A stretch of 64,000 nt of DNA from Lachnoanaerobaculum sp. OBRC5-5 (GCF_000296385.1 NZ_JH815185.1:1771425-1835424); one strand, 5' to 3'. Positions 47,401 to 55,778 are shown, counted from the stretch's first letter. A program made the numbers and translations. The notes: generated by a model from the sequence alone, not told the origin.

Positions 47401-47450
47401 AGAATAAGAGTTACCGGTCTTTTTAATGAAAACCTTGTTAATCCAATCAT
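44409..47450 (-). CDS. RND-family efflux pump, HAE1/SwrC-like
   Basis: A 1013-residue inner-membrane transporter with twelve helices and two large extracytoplasmic loops. Landmarks are the N-terminal LTRFSLKRPVTLI, the proton-relay helix GMIVDASIVVLE and the duplicate-half motif VGTVVNNGILYVDTV. It is full length for this family. In Firmicutes related pumps such as SwrC export surfactants or antibiotics. It follows the adaptor gene by 8 nt and precedes the TolC-like pair, so a complete tripartite set is encoded. Confidence 0.94.
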   Translation of the reverse strand: MIGLTRFSLKRPVTLILAVITVLFFGLRSVMNAPMELNPEMSLPMMVVSTIYPGASPADIDELISKKIESEVSTLTGIKTVSVSSMENASTMLLQYEFGTNMDKAYINLKKVLDSVKSSLPKDAHEPNIIEIDMNAQSDIQLSIAGGTDGNLQDYVNTNIVPEFKKMSSVGSVSISGGQSSYIRIELIPEKLAQYNLAMSDIGNIISSADFSTPVGKVDYGRQSLSVSIGADYKDINRLKDIVIPLKTGDVIHLSDVANVYDALEEKNSLSRYNGEEVVSVAITKQQSSTSVEVSKQVNKVIEELKANNKDLTITTIFDSSKYIKESISDVFKTLIMAVILSMIVLFIFFGDIKASLIVGSSIPISVMVALTLMRAAGFSLNLISMGSLVLGIGMIVDASIVVLESCFRSKSDKNFFDAAVEGTGIVINSITGSIITTCVVFLPLAMLKGLSGQLFAQLGYTIVFCMVSSLFSAIMIVPLLYLFFHPVEKTDTLANRALLKVQDGYRNTVKKIIPKKITVVGISVILLVISFILAGNVGMVLMPESDDGQIAISISVAPGLNIKDVDRIAKQIEDFVAADPDVENYQMTFGNSEMFSEKTGISITAYLKKKRSRKTKNVIQEWQPVLTKIPDTSISVKNQSNSSSGVSNRAVEINLQSTDYNLVRKTANEIVDKMHSLNYLLNVHSSAENAAPIVKINVDPVQAEAIGMTPGSVAGIVYQNLTDTEVMKYSSGDSTITVKMNYPDESYDTINEIENILITGVTGTKTPLSDLATVSFEDSAVTITRSDKKYQVSITADKVAGYKGDANSEADAFVDSVGLPNGVERATNAYNDMMSDEMTSLLNALLTAIFLIFIVMAMQFESPRFSLMVMFTIPFSLIGAFGLLWLFDVPISMMSMIGFLMMVGTVVNNGILYVDTVNQYKVEMPLDDALVEAGATRIRPILLTTLTTIISMLPMALGYGTDMLQGLALVNVGGLIASTLLALLLLPTLYKMLDKAGKKLTGNHLEAGLDID

Positions 47451-47458
47451 AAATCCTC

Positions 47459-48574
47459 CTACTTATTTCCTGCACTTTCTGTTTCTGCATTGCCTACAGT
47501 CTCATCAGCACTGCTTTCTGCACCATCATTTTGAGAGAGCATTACCTCGGCTCCGTCATAGAGCTCATTGCTCCATGTAGATATTACTTTATCGGAAGTA
47601 TTAAGTCCCTCCTTTATCTCTATATAATCACTGTCATAAATTCCCACATTTACATTTTTCTTTACAGCCTTGCCGTCCCTGTATAAATATATATATGCAT
47701 CATTTCCCGAATACATCACTGCCGAGATGGGGAGAGTCAACACATTATCAGCCTTATTCTTTAAAAGTGTAAGCTTTACTTTCATTCCGCTCTGTAATGC
47801 TTCTCCCTCAAGGCTTGCCTTTACATCATAAAGTCCTGTGGAACTTGAGAGCGCATTTGATATTTCGGTTATATTGCCATTGTACTCAGCACCGTTATGT
47901 AAAACTTTTATCTGATCGCCTGCTTTTAGATGATTTTGAACATCCACCGTCGCCCCGAACTTTACCTCCATTCCGCTATTGCCTGATATAGTTGCAATAG
48001 ATGTACTTTGAGCGATCATATCATGTTCTTCCACACCTTTGGTCTCCACCACTCCCGAAATAGGTGCTTTAATACTTGTATATGAAGACTGTAAATCATA
48101 TTGTGACTTGGCAGCCTCGTAGTTTAATGCTGCGGATGTTGCGGCAGATCTTGCCTGTTCAAGTACCTGTGGGGCAACAGCTCCCGTATCTGCCAGTGCC
48201 TGAGTTCTTGAAAGTGCTGTAGCGGTATCATTCATAGTGACCTTTGCCGCATCCATCTGAATTTTCAGCGCTGTAAGTGCATCGGAATTTATTGTTGCCA
48301 AAACATCTCCGGCATTTACATTATCACCCACATTAAAATTAACCGAAAGTGCCTCACCTCCGACCTTAGGAAATACCGATACGCTTTGAGTAGGAGCGAT
48401 TGTTCCTATCTGCTCCGTATATATTACTATATTCCTTCTTTCAGGCTCCACTGTCATAACCCCCGGTCTGGTATCTGTTACTACCTCCACCTTCTTTGAA
48501 CCGACAAATCTATATACTGTAAAAGCCACTGCCGCAACAACTATTACAGCTATCACTATTCTCCCTATCTTCAT
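47459..48574 (-). CDS. RND efflux membrane-fusion (adaptor) protein
   Basis: A 371-residue adaptor with an N-terminal membrane anchor (IVIAVIVVAAVAFTVYRF), a lipoyl half-motif (GGEALSVNFNVGDNVNAGDVLA), a helical hairpin (ALTALKIQMDAAK), the second lipoyl half (IKAPISGVVETKGVEEHD) and a beta-barrel domain. The last 30 residues are acidic and Ser-rich. The start is set to 48574 because GGAG lies 6 nt before this ATG, inside the longer frame. It joins the RND pump to an exit partner. Confidence 0.93.
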   Translation of the reverse strand: MKIGRIVIAVIVVAAVAFTVYRFVGSKKVEVVTDTRPGVMTVEPERRNIVIYTEQIGTIAPTQSVSVFPKVGGEALSVNFNVGDNVNAGDVLATINSDALTALKIQMDAAKVTMNDTATALSRTQALADTGAVAPQVLEQARSAATSAALNYEAAKSQYDLQSSYTSIKAPISGVVETKGVEEHDMIAQSTSIATISGNSGMEVKFGATVDVQNHLKAGDQIKVLHNGAEYNGNITEISNALSSSTGLYDVKASLEGEALQSGMKVKLTLLKNKADNVLTLPISAVMYSGNDAYIYLYRDGKAVKKNVNVGIYDSDYIEIKEGLNTSDKVISTWSNELYDGAEVMLSQNDGAESSADETVGNAETESAGNK

Positions 48575-48635
48575 ATATTTCTCCATTCTATATATTATTT
48601 ATGATGTTTATCTGACCGAACTGTTAAAATAATAA

Positions 48636-48663
48636 ATTATACTTGTATTATACTACTTTTCAA
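48636..48663 (-). promoter_or_regulatory. Promoter of the RND efflux operon
   Basis: On the minus strand TTGAAA (48658-48663), 16-nt spacer, TATAAT (48636-48641), about 60 nt before the adaptor start. Confidence 0.65.
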
Positions 48664-48705
48664 TTTGATGTTTAATACTATATTATTTTTTGCTTTATTA
48701 TGTTT

Positions 48706-48735
48706 TTTTGCTATATTTATATAAATATAGCAAAA
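48706..48735. promoter_or_regulatory. Perfect 30-bp palindrome upstream of the RND promoter
   Basis: TTTTGCTATATTTAT and its exact complement are joined without a spacer. It lies 43-72 bp upstream of the -35 box. The position suits an activator site or an upstream regulator operator. Its A+T-rich sequence and lack of a following T-run in a transcribed unit argue against a terminator. Confidence 0.55.
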
Positions 48736-48839
48736 CTCCAATTCTAAACAAAATATCAAATGATAAATGCTTTACTTTTTAATAATTTTATATATAAAAG
48801 CATACTGCATGATAATACTACATATAATTTATAACGATG

Positions 48840-49003
48840 ATACCACATAGTACTTTATAATGTAAGGTACTATGTGGTATTCTTTCTTTTTGCAATTACA
48901 AAATTCCGCTACGGATTTTATACTGAATCTTTCTTTGGCAAATCCATATCCAAATTTCCAAAGAAAAGGTGACATGCAAAATGTCAATCAATTTGCATGT
49001 CAC
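48840..49003. repeat. Three consecutive strong inverted repeats
   Basis: Arms: 48840-48853 with 48867-48880 (14 bp, ATACCACATAGTAC); 48930-48938 with 48958-48966 (9 bp, TTTCTTTGG); 48969-48980 with 48992-49003 (12 bp, GTGACATGCAAA). All are perfect. The first is followed on the plus strand by TCTTTCTTTTT. No ORF lies in this 470-nt gap. It could be a structured RNA or a small non-coding mobile repeat. Confidence 0.6.
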
Positions 49004-49023
49004 TGCCATAATCTTACATACAC

Positions 49024-49053
49024 ATAAAAAATAGCTGTATTTAAAACAGCTAT
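49024..49053 (-). terminator. Intrinsic terminator of the first zinc-ribbon gene
   Basis: On the minus strand ATAGCTGT pairs with ACAGCTAT around a 7-nt loop and is followed by TTTTT. Confidence 0.8.
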
Positions 49054-49060
49054 ATTAAAG

Positions 49061-49294
49061 TCATACATCAATTACTATCTTCCTGCAAACTCTGCAGAGA
49101 TAGGCGGTACAACATATTTCACCCCAAACAGAAGCGAGCTTTACATCCTTTTTATCAAAATTGAACATATAATTTAGACTGCTTCTGTTTTCATATTCAC
49201 TCTTCCACTTAAGCGAATATCTTCCGCCGTAAGGTATACTCCCCTTTTCCATTGCTCTGCCGCAATAAGGGCATTTCATATAATAACTTCCCAT
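49061..49294 (-). CDS. DUF6487-like zinc-ribbon protein, copy 1
   Basis: A 77-residue protein with CPYCGRAMEKG at the N-terminus and CRVCRKIVIDV at the C-terminus, two CxxC pairs expected to bind one zinc ion. I recall the DUF6487 family as having this pattern; its role is unknown. The gene at 49376 encodes a paralogue, so the two are a tandem duplication. A GGGGG site precedes the ATG. Confidence 0.8.
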   Translation of the reverse strand: MGSYYMKCPYCGRAMEKGSIPYGGRYSLKWKSEYENRSSLNYMFNFDKKDVKLASVWGEICCTAYLCRVCRKIVIDV

Positions 49295-49375
49295 AATCCC
49301 CCTTTCATAATAATCTGATAAATATATGATATATTATACCGGTAGTCAGTTGTCTTATATAAATCCTTCTTACTG

Positions 49376-49648
49376 TTAAATATCTATTATTATTATTTTG
49401 CACTCTCTGCAAAGATAGGCTATGCACTTCTTCTCATCCCATATTGTGGGATAATACTTACTCGTTAATTCTATTACCTTATCTTCACCTTCCTGAGACA
49501 AGAAGTATAATAACTCCTCATACCATTTACCTTTTTTGCGTTCAGGAATCCACTTGATATCATGAGGTGACTCCCCTTCACCTCTGGGAATTTCTCCCCT
49601 TTCCATAATCTTTCCACAGTATGGACATCTTTTATTAAACTTTTCCAT
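49376..49648 (-). CDS. DUF6487-like zinc-ribbon protein, copy 2
   Basis: A 90-residue paralogue of the preceding protein: CPYCGKIMERGEIPRG at the N-terminus and CRECKIIIIDI at the end. The middle is longer and different (KKGKWYEELLYFLSQ). It is preceded by GGAGG. Function unknown; a zinc-bound small adaptor is the most one can say. Confidence 0.8.
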   Translation of the reverse strand: MEKFNKRCPYCGKIMERGEIPRGEGESPHDIKWIPERKKGKWYEELLYFLSQEGEDKVIELTSKYYPTIWDEKKCIAYLCRECKIIIIDI

Positions 49649-49777
49649 ATAACCTCCATTTATTTAAATTTTCAGTACTCAATTGTTTTTCACAAAGCCG
49701 GAAAAAATTTTTGACCGGTGTTATGCTTACACTTTATTTACCCGGATTTGTAAATAAAAATTTAGTAAGTAAAGCAC

Positions 49778-49817
49778 AAAGGGCATATACTCACCCTAAA
49801 GCAAGTATACACCCTTT
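49778..49817 (-). terminator. Terminator-like hairpin at the end of the fucose operon
   Basis: On the minus strand AAAGGG and CCCTTT, extended by GTATACT/AGTATA, form a stem with a 12-nt loop. The T-run that follows is poor, so it may end transcription only in part. Confidence 0.55.
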
Positions 49818-49845
49818 TATTAAAATAATATAGAAGGTAACAATT

Positions 49846-50994
49846 TTACATCAAGCTTAAGAATAATTCTTTAATATCCTCAAGCTTTGGATCTCTTGGA
49901 TTGCCCGGTCTGCAGGCATCATCCATTGCTGACTGTGACAAGAAGTCTACATCCTCAGGTTTTACTATTTCTTTCAAATCTTTTGGAATGCCTACATCTT
50001 CAGAAAGCTTCTTTACCGCATCAACGGCTGCCTTTTTGTACTCCGCTTCGCTCATATTCTCTGTGCCTTCTACGCCCATAGCCTTAGCCACATCTCTGAG
50101 CTTCTCACCAACCGCATCAGCGTTATATTCCATAACTGTCGGAAGAATAATAGCGTTTGCTACACCATGAGGTGTATCATACAATGCACCAAGACCATGT
50201 GCCATTGAATGAACTATTCCAAGTCCACAGTTAGAAAATCCCATTCCGGTCAGATACTGTCCGATAGCCATTCCTTCTCTTCCCTCTGCAGTGTTTTCTA
50301 CTGCACCGCGAAGTGATTTTGCAATAAGCTCGATAGCCTTTAAGTTGAACATATCTGTAATAATGTTAGCACCCTTTGTAGTATATCCTTCGATAGCATG
50401 TGTAAGTGCATCCATACCTGTTGAAGCTGTAAGTCCTTTTGGCATACTTGACATCATATCAGGATCTACGAATGCTACTACTGGAATATCATGTGGATCT
50501 ACACACACAAATTTTCTCTTCTTCTCTACATCTGTGATAACATAGTTTATAGTAACTTCTGCCGCTGTACCTGCTGTTGTAGGTACTGCAAATATAGGAA
50601 CACATGGGTTCTTTGTAGGTGAAAGTCCCTCAAGACTTCTCACATCTTCAAACTCAGGGTTTGCAATAATTATTCCGACAGCCTTAGAGGTATCCATAGA
50701 TGAACCGCCACCGATAGCTATTATATAATCTGCACCTGATTTTTTGAAAGCCGCTACTCCGCTTTGAACATTTTCAATTGTCGGGTTTGCTTTTATATCA
50801 GAATAAATCTCATACTCAAGACCCTCTTTATCAAGTAAATCAGTAACCTTTTTTGTTACATTGAACTTAATCAAATCCGGATCTGAACAAACAAAAGCTT
50901 TCTTGAAACCTCTAAGCTTTGCTTCTTCTGTAATGCTTAAAATAGCACCCTGTCCATGATATGATGTTTCATTTAATATGATTCTGTTAGCCAT
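49846..50994 (-). CDS. fucO: Lactaldehyde reductase, iron-containing alcohol dehydrogenase
   Basis: A 382-residue group III alcohol dehydrogenase. GGGSSMDTSKAVG is the NAD-binding motif, and the metal-binding region shows HAIEGYTT, VHSMAHGLGALYDTPHG. It reduces L-lactaldehyde, the product of the aldolase upstream, to 1,2-propanediol and regenerates NAD+. It is the last gene of the fucose operon, with AGGGGG before the ATG. No microcompartment genes are present, so propanediol is probably excreted. Confidence 0.94.
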   Translation of the reverse strand: MANRIILNETSYHGQGAILSITEEAKLRGFKKAFVCSDPDLIKFNVTKKVTDLLDKEGLEYEIYSDIKANPTIENVQSGVAAFKKSGADYIIAIGGGSSMDTSKAVGIIIANPEFEDVRSLEGLSPTKNPCVPIFAVPTTAGTAAEVTINYVITDVEKKRKFVCVDPHDIPVVAFVDPDMMSSMPKGLTASTGMDALTHAIEGYTTKGANIITDMFNLKAIELIAKSLRGAVENTAEGREGMAIGQYLTGMGFSNCGLGIVHSMAHGLGALYDTPHGVANAIILPTVMEYNADAVGEKLRDVAKAMGVEGTENMSEAEYKKAAVDAVKKLSEDVGIPKDLKEIVKPEDVDFLSQSAMDDACRPGNPRDPKLEDIKELFLSLM

Positions 50995-51033
50995 AATGAA
51001 TCCCCCTAATTATCTGTCACTTACTGACCAAAA

Positions 51034-51465
51034 TTATACAACACCCTTTTGCAACATTATATTGCCATAGAGTGCCTTCTCAGATGTCGCAATAATCAAA
51101 TATGCTTTTCTTGCTTCATCGTAAAATTTAAATCTTTCGATGCTTCCGATAGCATCTTTTCTTGTATCATATTTTGATACGATTTCTTTGAACTCGTCCC
51201 AAATAGGAGTCGCTACCGTATCTCCCGGTACTTTTTCCATAATGCTGACCGGGTGCGGATCATATGTGTCAAGCGGAAAGAGCTTTAATATAGCATCCAA
51301 TATCTCACATACACCATGACCGTCCATTCTTATGATATGGGCATTCTTCCCCACACTATGTGTGGGGAAATTGCCGTCTGCAATTACAAGTCTGTCAGAA
51401 TGACCCATTTCACAAAGGTATTTTAAAAGTTCCGGTGATATTATCTCGGGTATACCTTTTAACAT
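51034..51465 (-). CDS. fucU: L-fucose mutarotase
   Basis: A 143-residue RbsD/FucU family protein with LVIADGNFPTHS, RMDGHGV and the catalytic C-terminal region IATSEKALYGNIMLQKG. It speeds interconversion of alpha and beta L-fucose before isomerisation. It follows the binding-protein gene by 9 nt and has AGAGGTA upstream. Confidence 0.93.
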   Translation of the reverse strand: MLKGIPEIISPELLKYLCEMGHSDRLVIADGNFPTHSVGKNAHIIRMDGHGVCEILDAILKLFPLDTYDPHPVSIMEKVPGDTVATPIWDEFKEIVSKYDTRKDAIGSIERFKFYDEARKAYLIIATSEKALYGNIMLQKGVV

Positions 51466-51474
51466 ATTTACCTC

Positions 51475-52593
51475 TTATTCATATAAACATGGAGCAATCT
51501 TTGGATCTTCCATGTTGTCCTTTGTGTACCATAAAGCACCTGTATCAACATCTGATACGCTCTCGCCGTTTGCCGCCTTAACTGCAAGCTCAACTGCCTT
51601 ATAACCGATTTGTACAGGATCCTGTGTTACGCTACCTGCAAATAAACCGTCTTTGATTGCCTGAAGCTGCTTCTTACCTGCGTCAAATCCAACTGCAACA
51701 ACTTTGCCTTCGCCGATCTTATCAAGACCTTCGTTAGCTGTAATGATTGCGTTTGCTGCGAACTCGTTTGAACCGTAGATTGCGATAAGGTCTGACTTCT
51801 CTAAAATAGCTGATGCAACAGCTGCACCGTCTGCATCCTTAACTTCTGCAGGTATACCTACATCGATAACAACAGGAGCGCCTGCCTTCTCTTTCTTTAA
51901 GCTGTCATGTCCTTCAACTGAAACTTTGTCTTCTCCAACAAGCTTTGTCATCTCTTCAACGAAGCCCTTTGTTCTCTCAACGATTGACTGTGAGTTTGAC
52001 TCCTGAGCAACAACACCGATTCTAACTGTACCTGAAGCACCGTCAATCTTGTCCTTGATAAGCTCATATGTCTCTTTTGCTGCCAACTGTCCTGCTACAA
52101 GATTGTTTGTAGATGCATTAGCCTTGATAGCTCCTTCCGGTGCATCCGGAACACCTGAGTCAAATCCGATAATCGGAATACCTGCATCCATTGCTGTCTG
52201 GATTGAACCCAAGCTTGCCTGTGTATCAAGTGCCGCAAAGCAGATAGCTGTAGGCTTTTGTGCTATAGCTGCATCTAAATACTCGATCTGCTGTGCAATA
52301 GCTGACTCATTATCAGGACCCTGGAATGATACTTCAACTCCTAAATCTGTTCCTGCCTGCATTGCACCCTTCTCAACTGCCTTCCAGAACTGATGCTGGA
52401 ATCCCTTAGCGATAACGTTGATCTTCTTTCCGTCAGCGCTTGCTTCCGCCTTTGTCTCCTCAGACTTTGATCCGTCTGCCTGTGCTGCTGTTGTCTTCTC
52501 AGCCTCACTTGAACTGCTGCTTGATCCGCCACATGCCGCTAATGACATTGCCATCAAACTTGCTACTGCAACTGCTAAAAATCTCTTCTTCAT
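51475..52593 (-). CDS. Sugar ABC transporter substrate-binding lipoprotein
   Basis: A 372-residue RbsB-type lipoprotein. The signal ends SLAACGG, followed by a Ser/Glu-rich linker and a two-domain periplasmic-binding fold (FWKAVEKGAMQAGTDLGVEV, PIIGFDSGVPDA, IYGSNEFAANAIITANEGL). In this operon it should bind L-fucose. GGAGG precedes the ATG. Confidence 0.92.
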   Translation of the reverse strand: MKKRFLAVAVASLMAMSLAACGGSSSSSSEAEKTTAAQADGSKSEETKAEASADGKKINVIAKGFQHQFWKAVEKGAMQAGTDLGVEVSFQGPDNESAIAQQIEYLDAAIAQKPTAICFAALDTQASLGSIQTAMDAGIPIIGFDSGVPDAPEGAIKANASTNNLVAGQLAAKETYELIKDKIDGASGTVRIGVVAQESNSQSIVERTKGFVEEMTKLVGEDKVSVEGHDSLKKEKAGAPVVIDVGIPAEVKDADGAAVASAILEKSDLIAIYGSNEFAANAIITANEGLDKIGEGKVVAVGFDAGKKQLQAIKDGLFAGSVTQDPVQIGYKAVELAVKAANGESVSDVDTGALWYTKDNMEDPKIAPCLYE

Positions 52594-52607
52594 AATTTCC
52601 TCCTTAA

Positions 52608-53582
52608 TTAACCCTTTCTTTTTCTATTTAAGATATCCATATACACAGCGAATACTAATATGATTCCTGTGATGAAGAGCTGATAATGTGACTGTACTCC
52701 GATGTATGGGAAACCGATCTTAAGTACTGTCATGATAAACACACCTATAATTGTTCCAACGATTGAACCGACACCACCTGAAAGTGATGTACCACCTATA
52801 ACTACTCCCGCGATAGCATCAAGCTCAAATCCGTTACCTGTATTTGGCTGTGCTGTTGAGAATACCGCTACATATGCAAGTCCTGCAAGTGCTGCGAACA
52901 CACCTGAGAATACATAAGCAAGTGTCTCATATTTTTTTACATCAATACCGGAAAGTCTTGTAGCTTCCTTGTTTGAACCTATTGAAAGAATATATCTTCC
53001 AAGTCTTGTCTTGTTAAGCACTACTGCCATTACTACTGCACATACTGCCAAAAGTATAAATCCTGTAGGGAAATTCTTTGGAAGGATGCCGCCATCCTTT
53101 GTTACCATGAATATCTCTCTAAACCAAGCACCTGCACTGCTTCCCTGCGGGAATGATATTGTCTTTGTCTTTGATACGATTGAGCCCAAGCCTCTTGATA
53201 CCATCATGGTTCCGAGTGTAGCGATAAATGCCGGCAACTCAAAATGTGATACCAAAATACCGTTTATAAGTCCGAATACGGCTCCAACCAAGAGCATTAT
53301 CAATATAACAACAAACATCGGTGTACCTTTTTCCATAAAGGTTCCGCCTATAAGTGCAGAGCATATAGCAACTGTACCTATTGAAAGGTCGATACCGCCT
53401 GTAGCAATAACGAAAGTAACTCCGATTGCCATAAATGCTACATAGTAAGCAGACTTTGAAATGTTTGTAAATGTTGTAGCTTGTAAGAACTTATCTGTTA
53501 ACAGTGAAAACACTATACATATTACTACCAGCGCGGCGATAACCACTGCCTGCTGATTTGAAAAAATCTTTTTTAGGTTCAT
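52608..53582 (-). CDS. Sugar ABC transporter permease, RbsC-like
   Basis: A 324-residue permease with about nine helices and the family segments ATGGIDLSIGTVAICSALIG and GGTSLSGGVGSIVGTIIG. Its ATG overlaps the stop of the ATPase gene (TAATG). It is the membrane channel of the presumed L-fucose importer. Confidence 0.93.
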   Translation of the reverse strand: MNLKKIFSNQQAVVIAALVVICIVFSLLTDKFLQATTFTNISKSAYYVAFMAIGVTFVIATGGIDLSIGTVAICSALIGGTFMEKGTPMFVVILIMLLVGAVFGLINGILVSHFELPAFIATLGTMMVSRGLGSIVSKTKTISFPQGSSAGAWFREIFMVTKDGGILPKNFPTGFILLAVCAVVMAVVLNKTRLGRYILSIGSNKEATRLSGIDVKKYETLAYVFSGVFAALAGLAYVAVFSTAQPNTGNGFELDAIAGVVIGGTSLSGGVGSIVGTIIGVFIMTVLKIGFPYIGVQSHYQLFITGIILVFAVYMDILNRKRKG

Positions 53583-55081
53583 TATTTTGCCCCCTGTCTA
53601 TTTGTTGCACATGTCATGATTCCCTCCTGACTGGCCTCAGAAATGTCAAGACAACCTGTTATTCTGCCTTCACACATTACTACGACTCTGTCGCTCATTC
53701 TGAGTACTTCCGGCAATTCCGATGAAATCATTATTATGGATTTGCCTTCTTTAACCAATCTTTCCATCAAATCATATATTTCACTCTTTGCACCTACGTC
53801 TATACCTCTTGTAGGTTCGTCAAATATCAATATTTCAGAATCCTTTACCAACCACTTCGCTATAACGACCTTCTGCTGGTTTCCACCTGAAAGTTTCTTT
53901 ATAATCTGTGTAACACTTGGTGTTTTGGTTCTTAATTCCTGAACATATTTTTCACTGACACTTTTTGACTTTGACCCGTCTATAAACAGTCCTTTTGTGA
54001 ATTTTTCAAGTGAAGACAGGCAGGTGTTCTCTTCTACAGACTTATCTACCAAAAGTCCATATCTCTTTCTGTCTTCTGACAGATAACCGATACCTGCATT
54101 TACGGCATCCTTTGTGGATTTTATACTTACTTCCTTACCGTGAATATATATCTTACCGGAATCCATCGGGTCCGCACCGAAGATAAGTCTTGCAACTTCC
54201 GTTCTTCCTGCACCCATAAGTCCTGAGAAACCGAGTATCTCACCCTTTCTCAGCTCAAAGGAAACATTCTTTACGTACTTTCCTCTGTTCAGATTTTCAC
54301 ATCTGAGTACAACTTCCGCATCCGCACTTACATCAGATTTGGTCTTTGGTTCCATAAAGACTGTTCTTCCGACCATCATCTTAATGATATCGTCTTTTGT
54401 ACATTCCTTTGTTACCAAAGTGCCTACATATTCTCCGTCTCTCATAACAATAACCTTGTCCGAGATGACATTAATTTCGTCCATTCTGTGTGAGATATAA
54501 ATTATTCCCGTACCCTTAGCTCTCAAATCGTTTATAACTTTGAAAAGCTCTTCTATTTCGGAATCTGTAAGCGCTGCTGTAGGCTCATCAAAAACTATAA
54601 CCTTTGCATTTGTTGAGATAGCCTTTGCAATCTCCACCATCTGCTGCTTTCCTACAGTAAGACTTCCTATTTTTACATTAGGATTTATATCTACATTAAG
54701 CTTTTTGAACAGTTCTCTGGCATCCTCAGCCATCTTTGCATCATCTATAAAGATTCCTTTTTTTCTCTCTTTTCCGATGAAAAGATTCTGTGCCACTGTC
54801 AGATCGTTCATCATATTTAATTCCTGATGTACGATTGCAATTCCCGCCTCTTCAGATTCGGATACAGACTTGTACTCTACTTCTTTTCCTTCAAAAGTTA
54901 CAGTACCCTCATCCTTAGAATATATTCCTGTCAAAATCTTCATAAGAGTTGATTTTCCGGCACCGTTTTCACCCATCAGTGCTACTACTTCACTCTTATT
55001 AAGTTCAAGTTCGGCATTTTTTAATGCTGCAACTCCGGAGAAAGATTTCTTTATATTTTTCATTGTGAGTAATGCTGACAT
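53582..55081 (-). CDS. Sugar ABC transporter ATP-binding protein, RbsA-like
   Basis: A 499-residue double ATPase. The first domain has GENGAGKSTLMK, IGSLTVGKQQMVEIAKAIS and VIVFDEPTAALTDSE. The second has a degenerate Walker A (SGLMGAGRTEV) and LSGGNQQKVVIAKWL, as usual in the RbsA/MglA class. It lies between the aldolase and permease genes and drives the presumed L-fucose importer. Confidence 0.94.
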   Translation of the reverse strand: MSALLTMKNIKKSFSGVAALKNAELELNKSEVVALMGENGAGKSTLMKILTGIYSKDEGTVTFEGKEVEYKSVSESEEAGIAIVHQELNMMNDLTVAQNLFIGKERKKGIFIDDAKMAEDARELFKKLNVDINPNVKIGSLTVGKQQMVEIAKAISTNAKVIVFDEPTAALTDSEIEELFKVINDLRAKGTGIIYISHRMDEINVISDKVIVMRDGEYVGTLVTKECTKDDIIKMMVGRTVFMEPKTKSDVSADAEVVLRCENLNRGKYVKNVSFELRKGEILGFSGLMGAGRTEVARLIFGADPMDSGKIYIHGKEVSIKSTKDAVNAGIGYLSEDRKRYGLLVDKSVEENTCLSSLEKFTKGLFIDGSKSKSVSEKYVQELRTKTPSVTQIIKKLSGGNQQKVVIAKWLVKDSEILIFDEPTRGIDVGAKSEIYDLMERLVKEGKSIIMISSELPEVLRMSDRVVVMCEGRITGCLDISEASQEGIMTCATNRQGAK

Positions 55082-55093
55082 AAGATCTCCCTC

Positions 55094-55753
55094 CTATTTA
55101 TCTTTGATACTAACCCTCTGACCATATGTCTTGAACTTCTCTGCCATCAGAGTCATTTCTTCGTGAGGTAATATTACCGGCTCACCGATAGCCTTAGCCT
55201 TGGTGTAAACTTCGGCACAGTACTCAATTTCTTCTATAATATTGAAAGCGTTAAGCAAATCATTTGCACCTGCAAGAATTCCATGGTTTGCCAAAATAAC
55301 AGCTTTTCTGTCCTTCATTGCTTCAAAAGCATTCTTTGCAAGCTCAGGGCTTCCGTATGTAGCATACTCAGCCACTCTTACATTCTCACCTGCTACAGCG
55401 ATCATATAATGAGTTGCAGGAAGTTCCTGTCTGAGACAAGCCATAACGGTTGCATACATTGTATGAGCATGAATAACAGCATCGATATCATCTCTGTACT
55501 TATATGGCATTACATGCATTGCCCACTCTGATGAAGGAACTCTGTTTCCCTCTATCACATTTCCGTCAACATCGATGATAACTATGTCCTCAGGCTGTAT
55601 CTCAAAGAAATCTATTCCTGAAGGAGTGATTGCCACATGTCCGTTCTTTCTGTCAAATATACTCAGGTTACCACCTGTTCCCTTGGTAAGTCCCGCTTTT
55701 ACAAGTTTCTTTCCGTACTCTATTAGAAGCAGTCTTTCCTTCTCCATCAACAT
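55094..55753 (-). CDS. fucA: L-fuculose-1-phosphate aldolase
   Basis: A 219-residue class II aldolase. KGTGGNLSIFDR, the zinc-binding HAHTMYATVMA and NHGILAGA match FucA. It splits L-fuculose-1-phosphate into dihydroxyacetone phosphate and L-lactaldehyde. Start at 55753 after AAAGGGG at some distance; an ATG at 55747 is possible. A small GC-rich hairpin separates it from fucI. Confidence 0.93.
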   Translation of the reverse strand: MLMEKERLLLIEYGKKLVKAGLTKGTGGNLSIFDRKNGHVAITPSGIDFFEIQPEDIVIIDVDGNVIEGNRVPSSEWAMHVMPYKYRDDIDAVIHAHTMYATVMACLRQELPATHYMIAVAGENVRVAEYATYGSPELAKNAFEAMKDRKAVILANHGILAGANDLLNAFNIIEEIEYCAEVYTKAKAIGEPVILPHEEMTLMAEKFKTYGQRVSIKDK

Positions 55754-55778
55754 AATATTTTTTCCCCTTTACTATCAA

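Noticed and set aside
46138..47580. Long plus-strand frames of 150-165 codons opposite the RND pump and adaptor
   Set aside because: They are antisense to strongly supported genes and repeat the usual Ser/Ile/Thr-rich shadow composition.
48706..48735. 30-bp palindrome considered as a terminator
   Set aside because: No gene ends nearby on either strand, and the stem is almost pure A+T with no loop.
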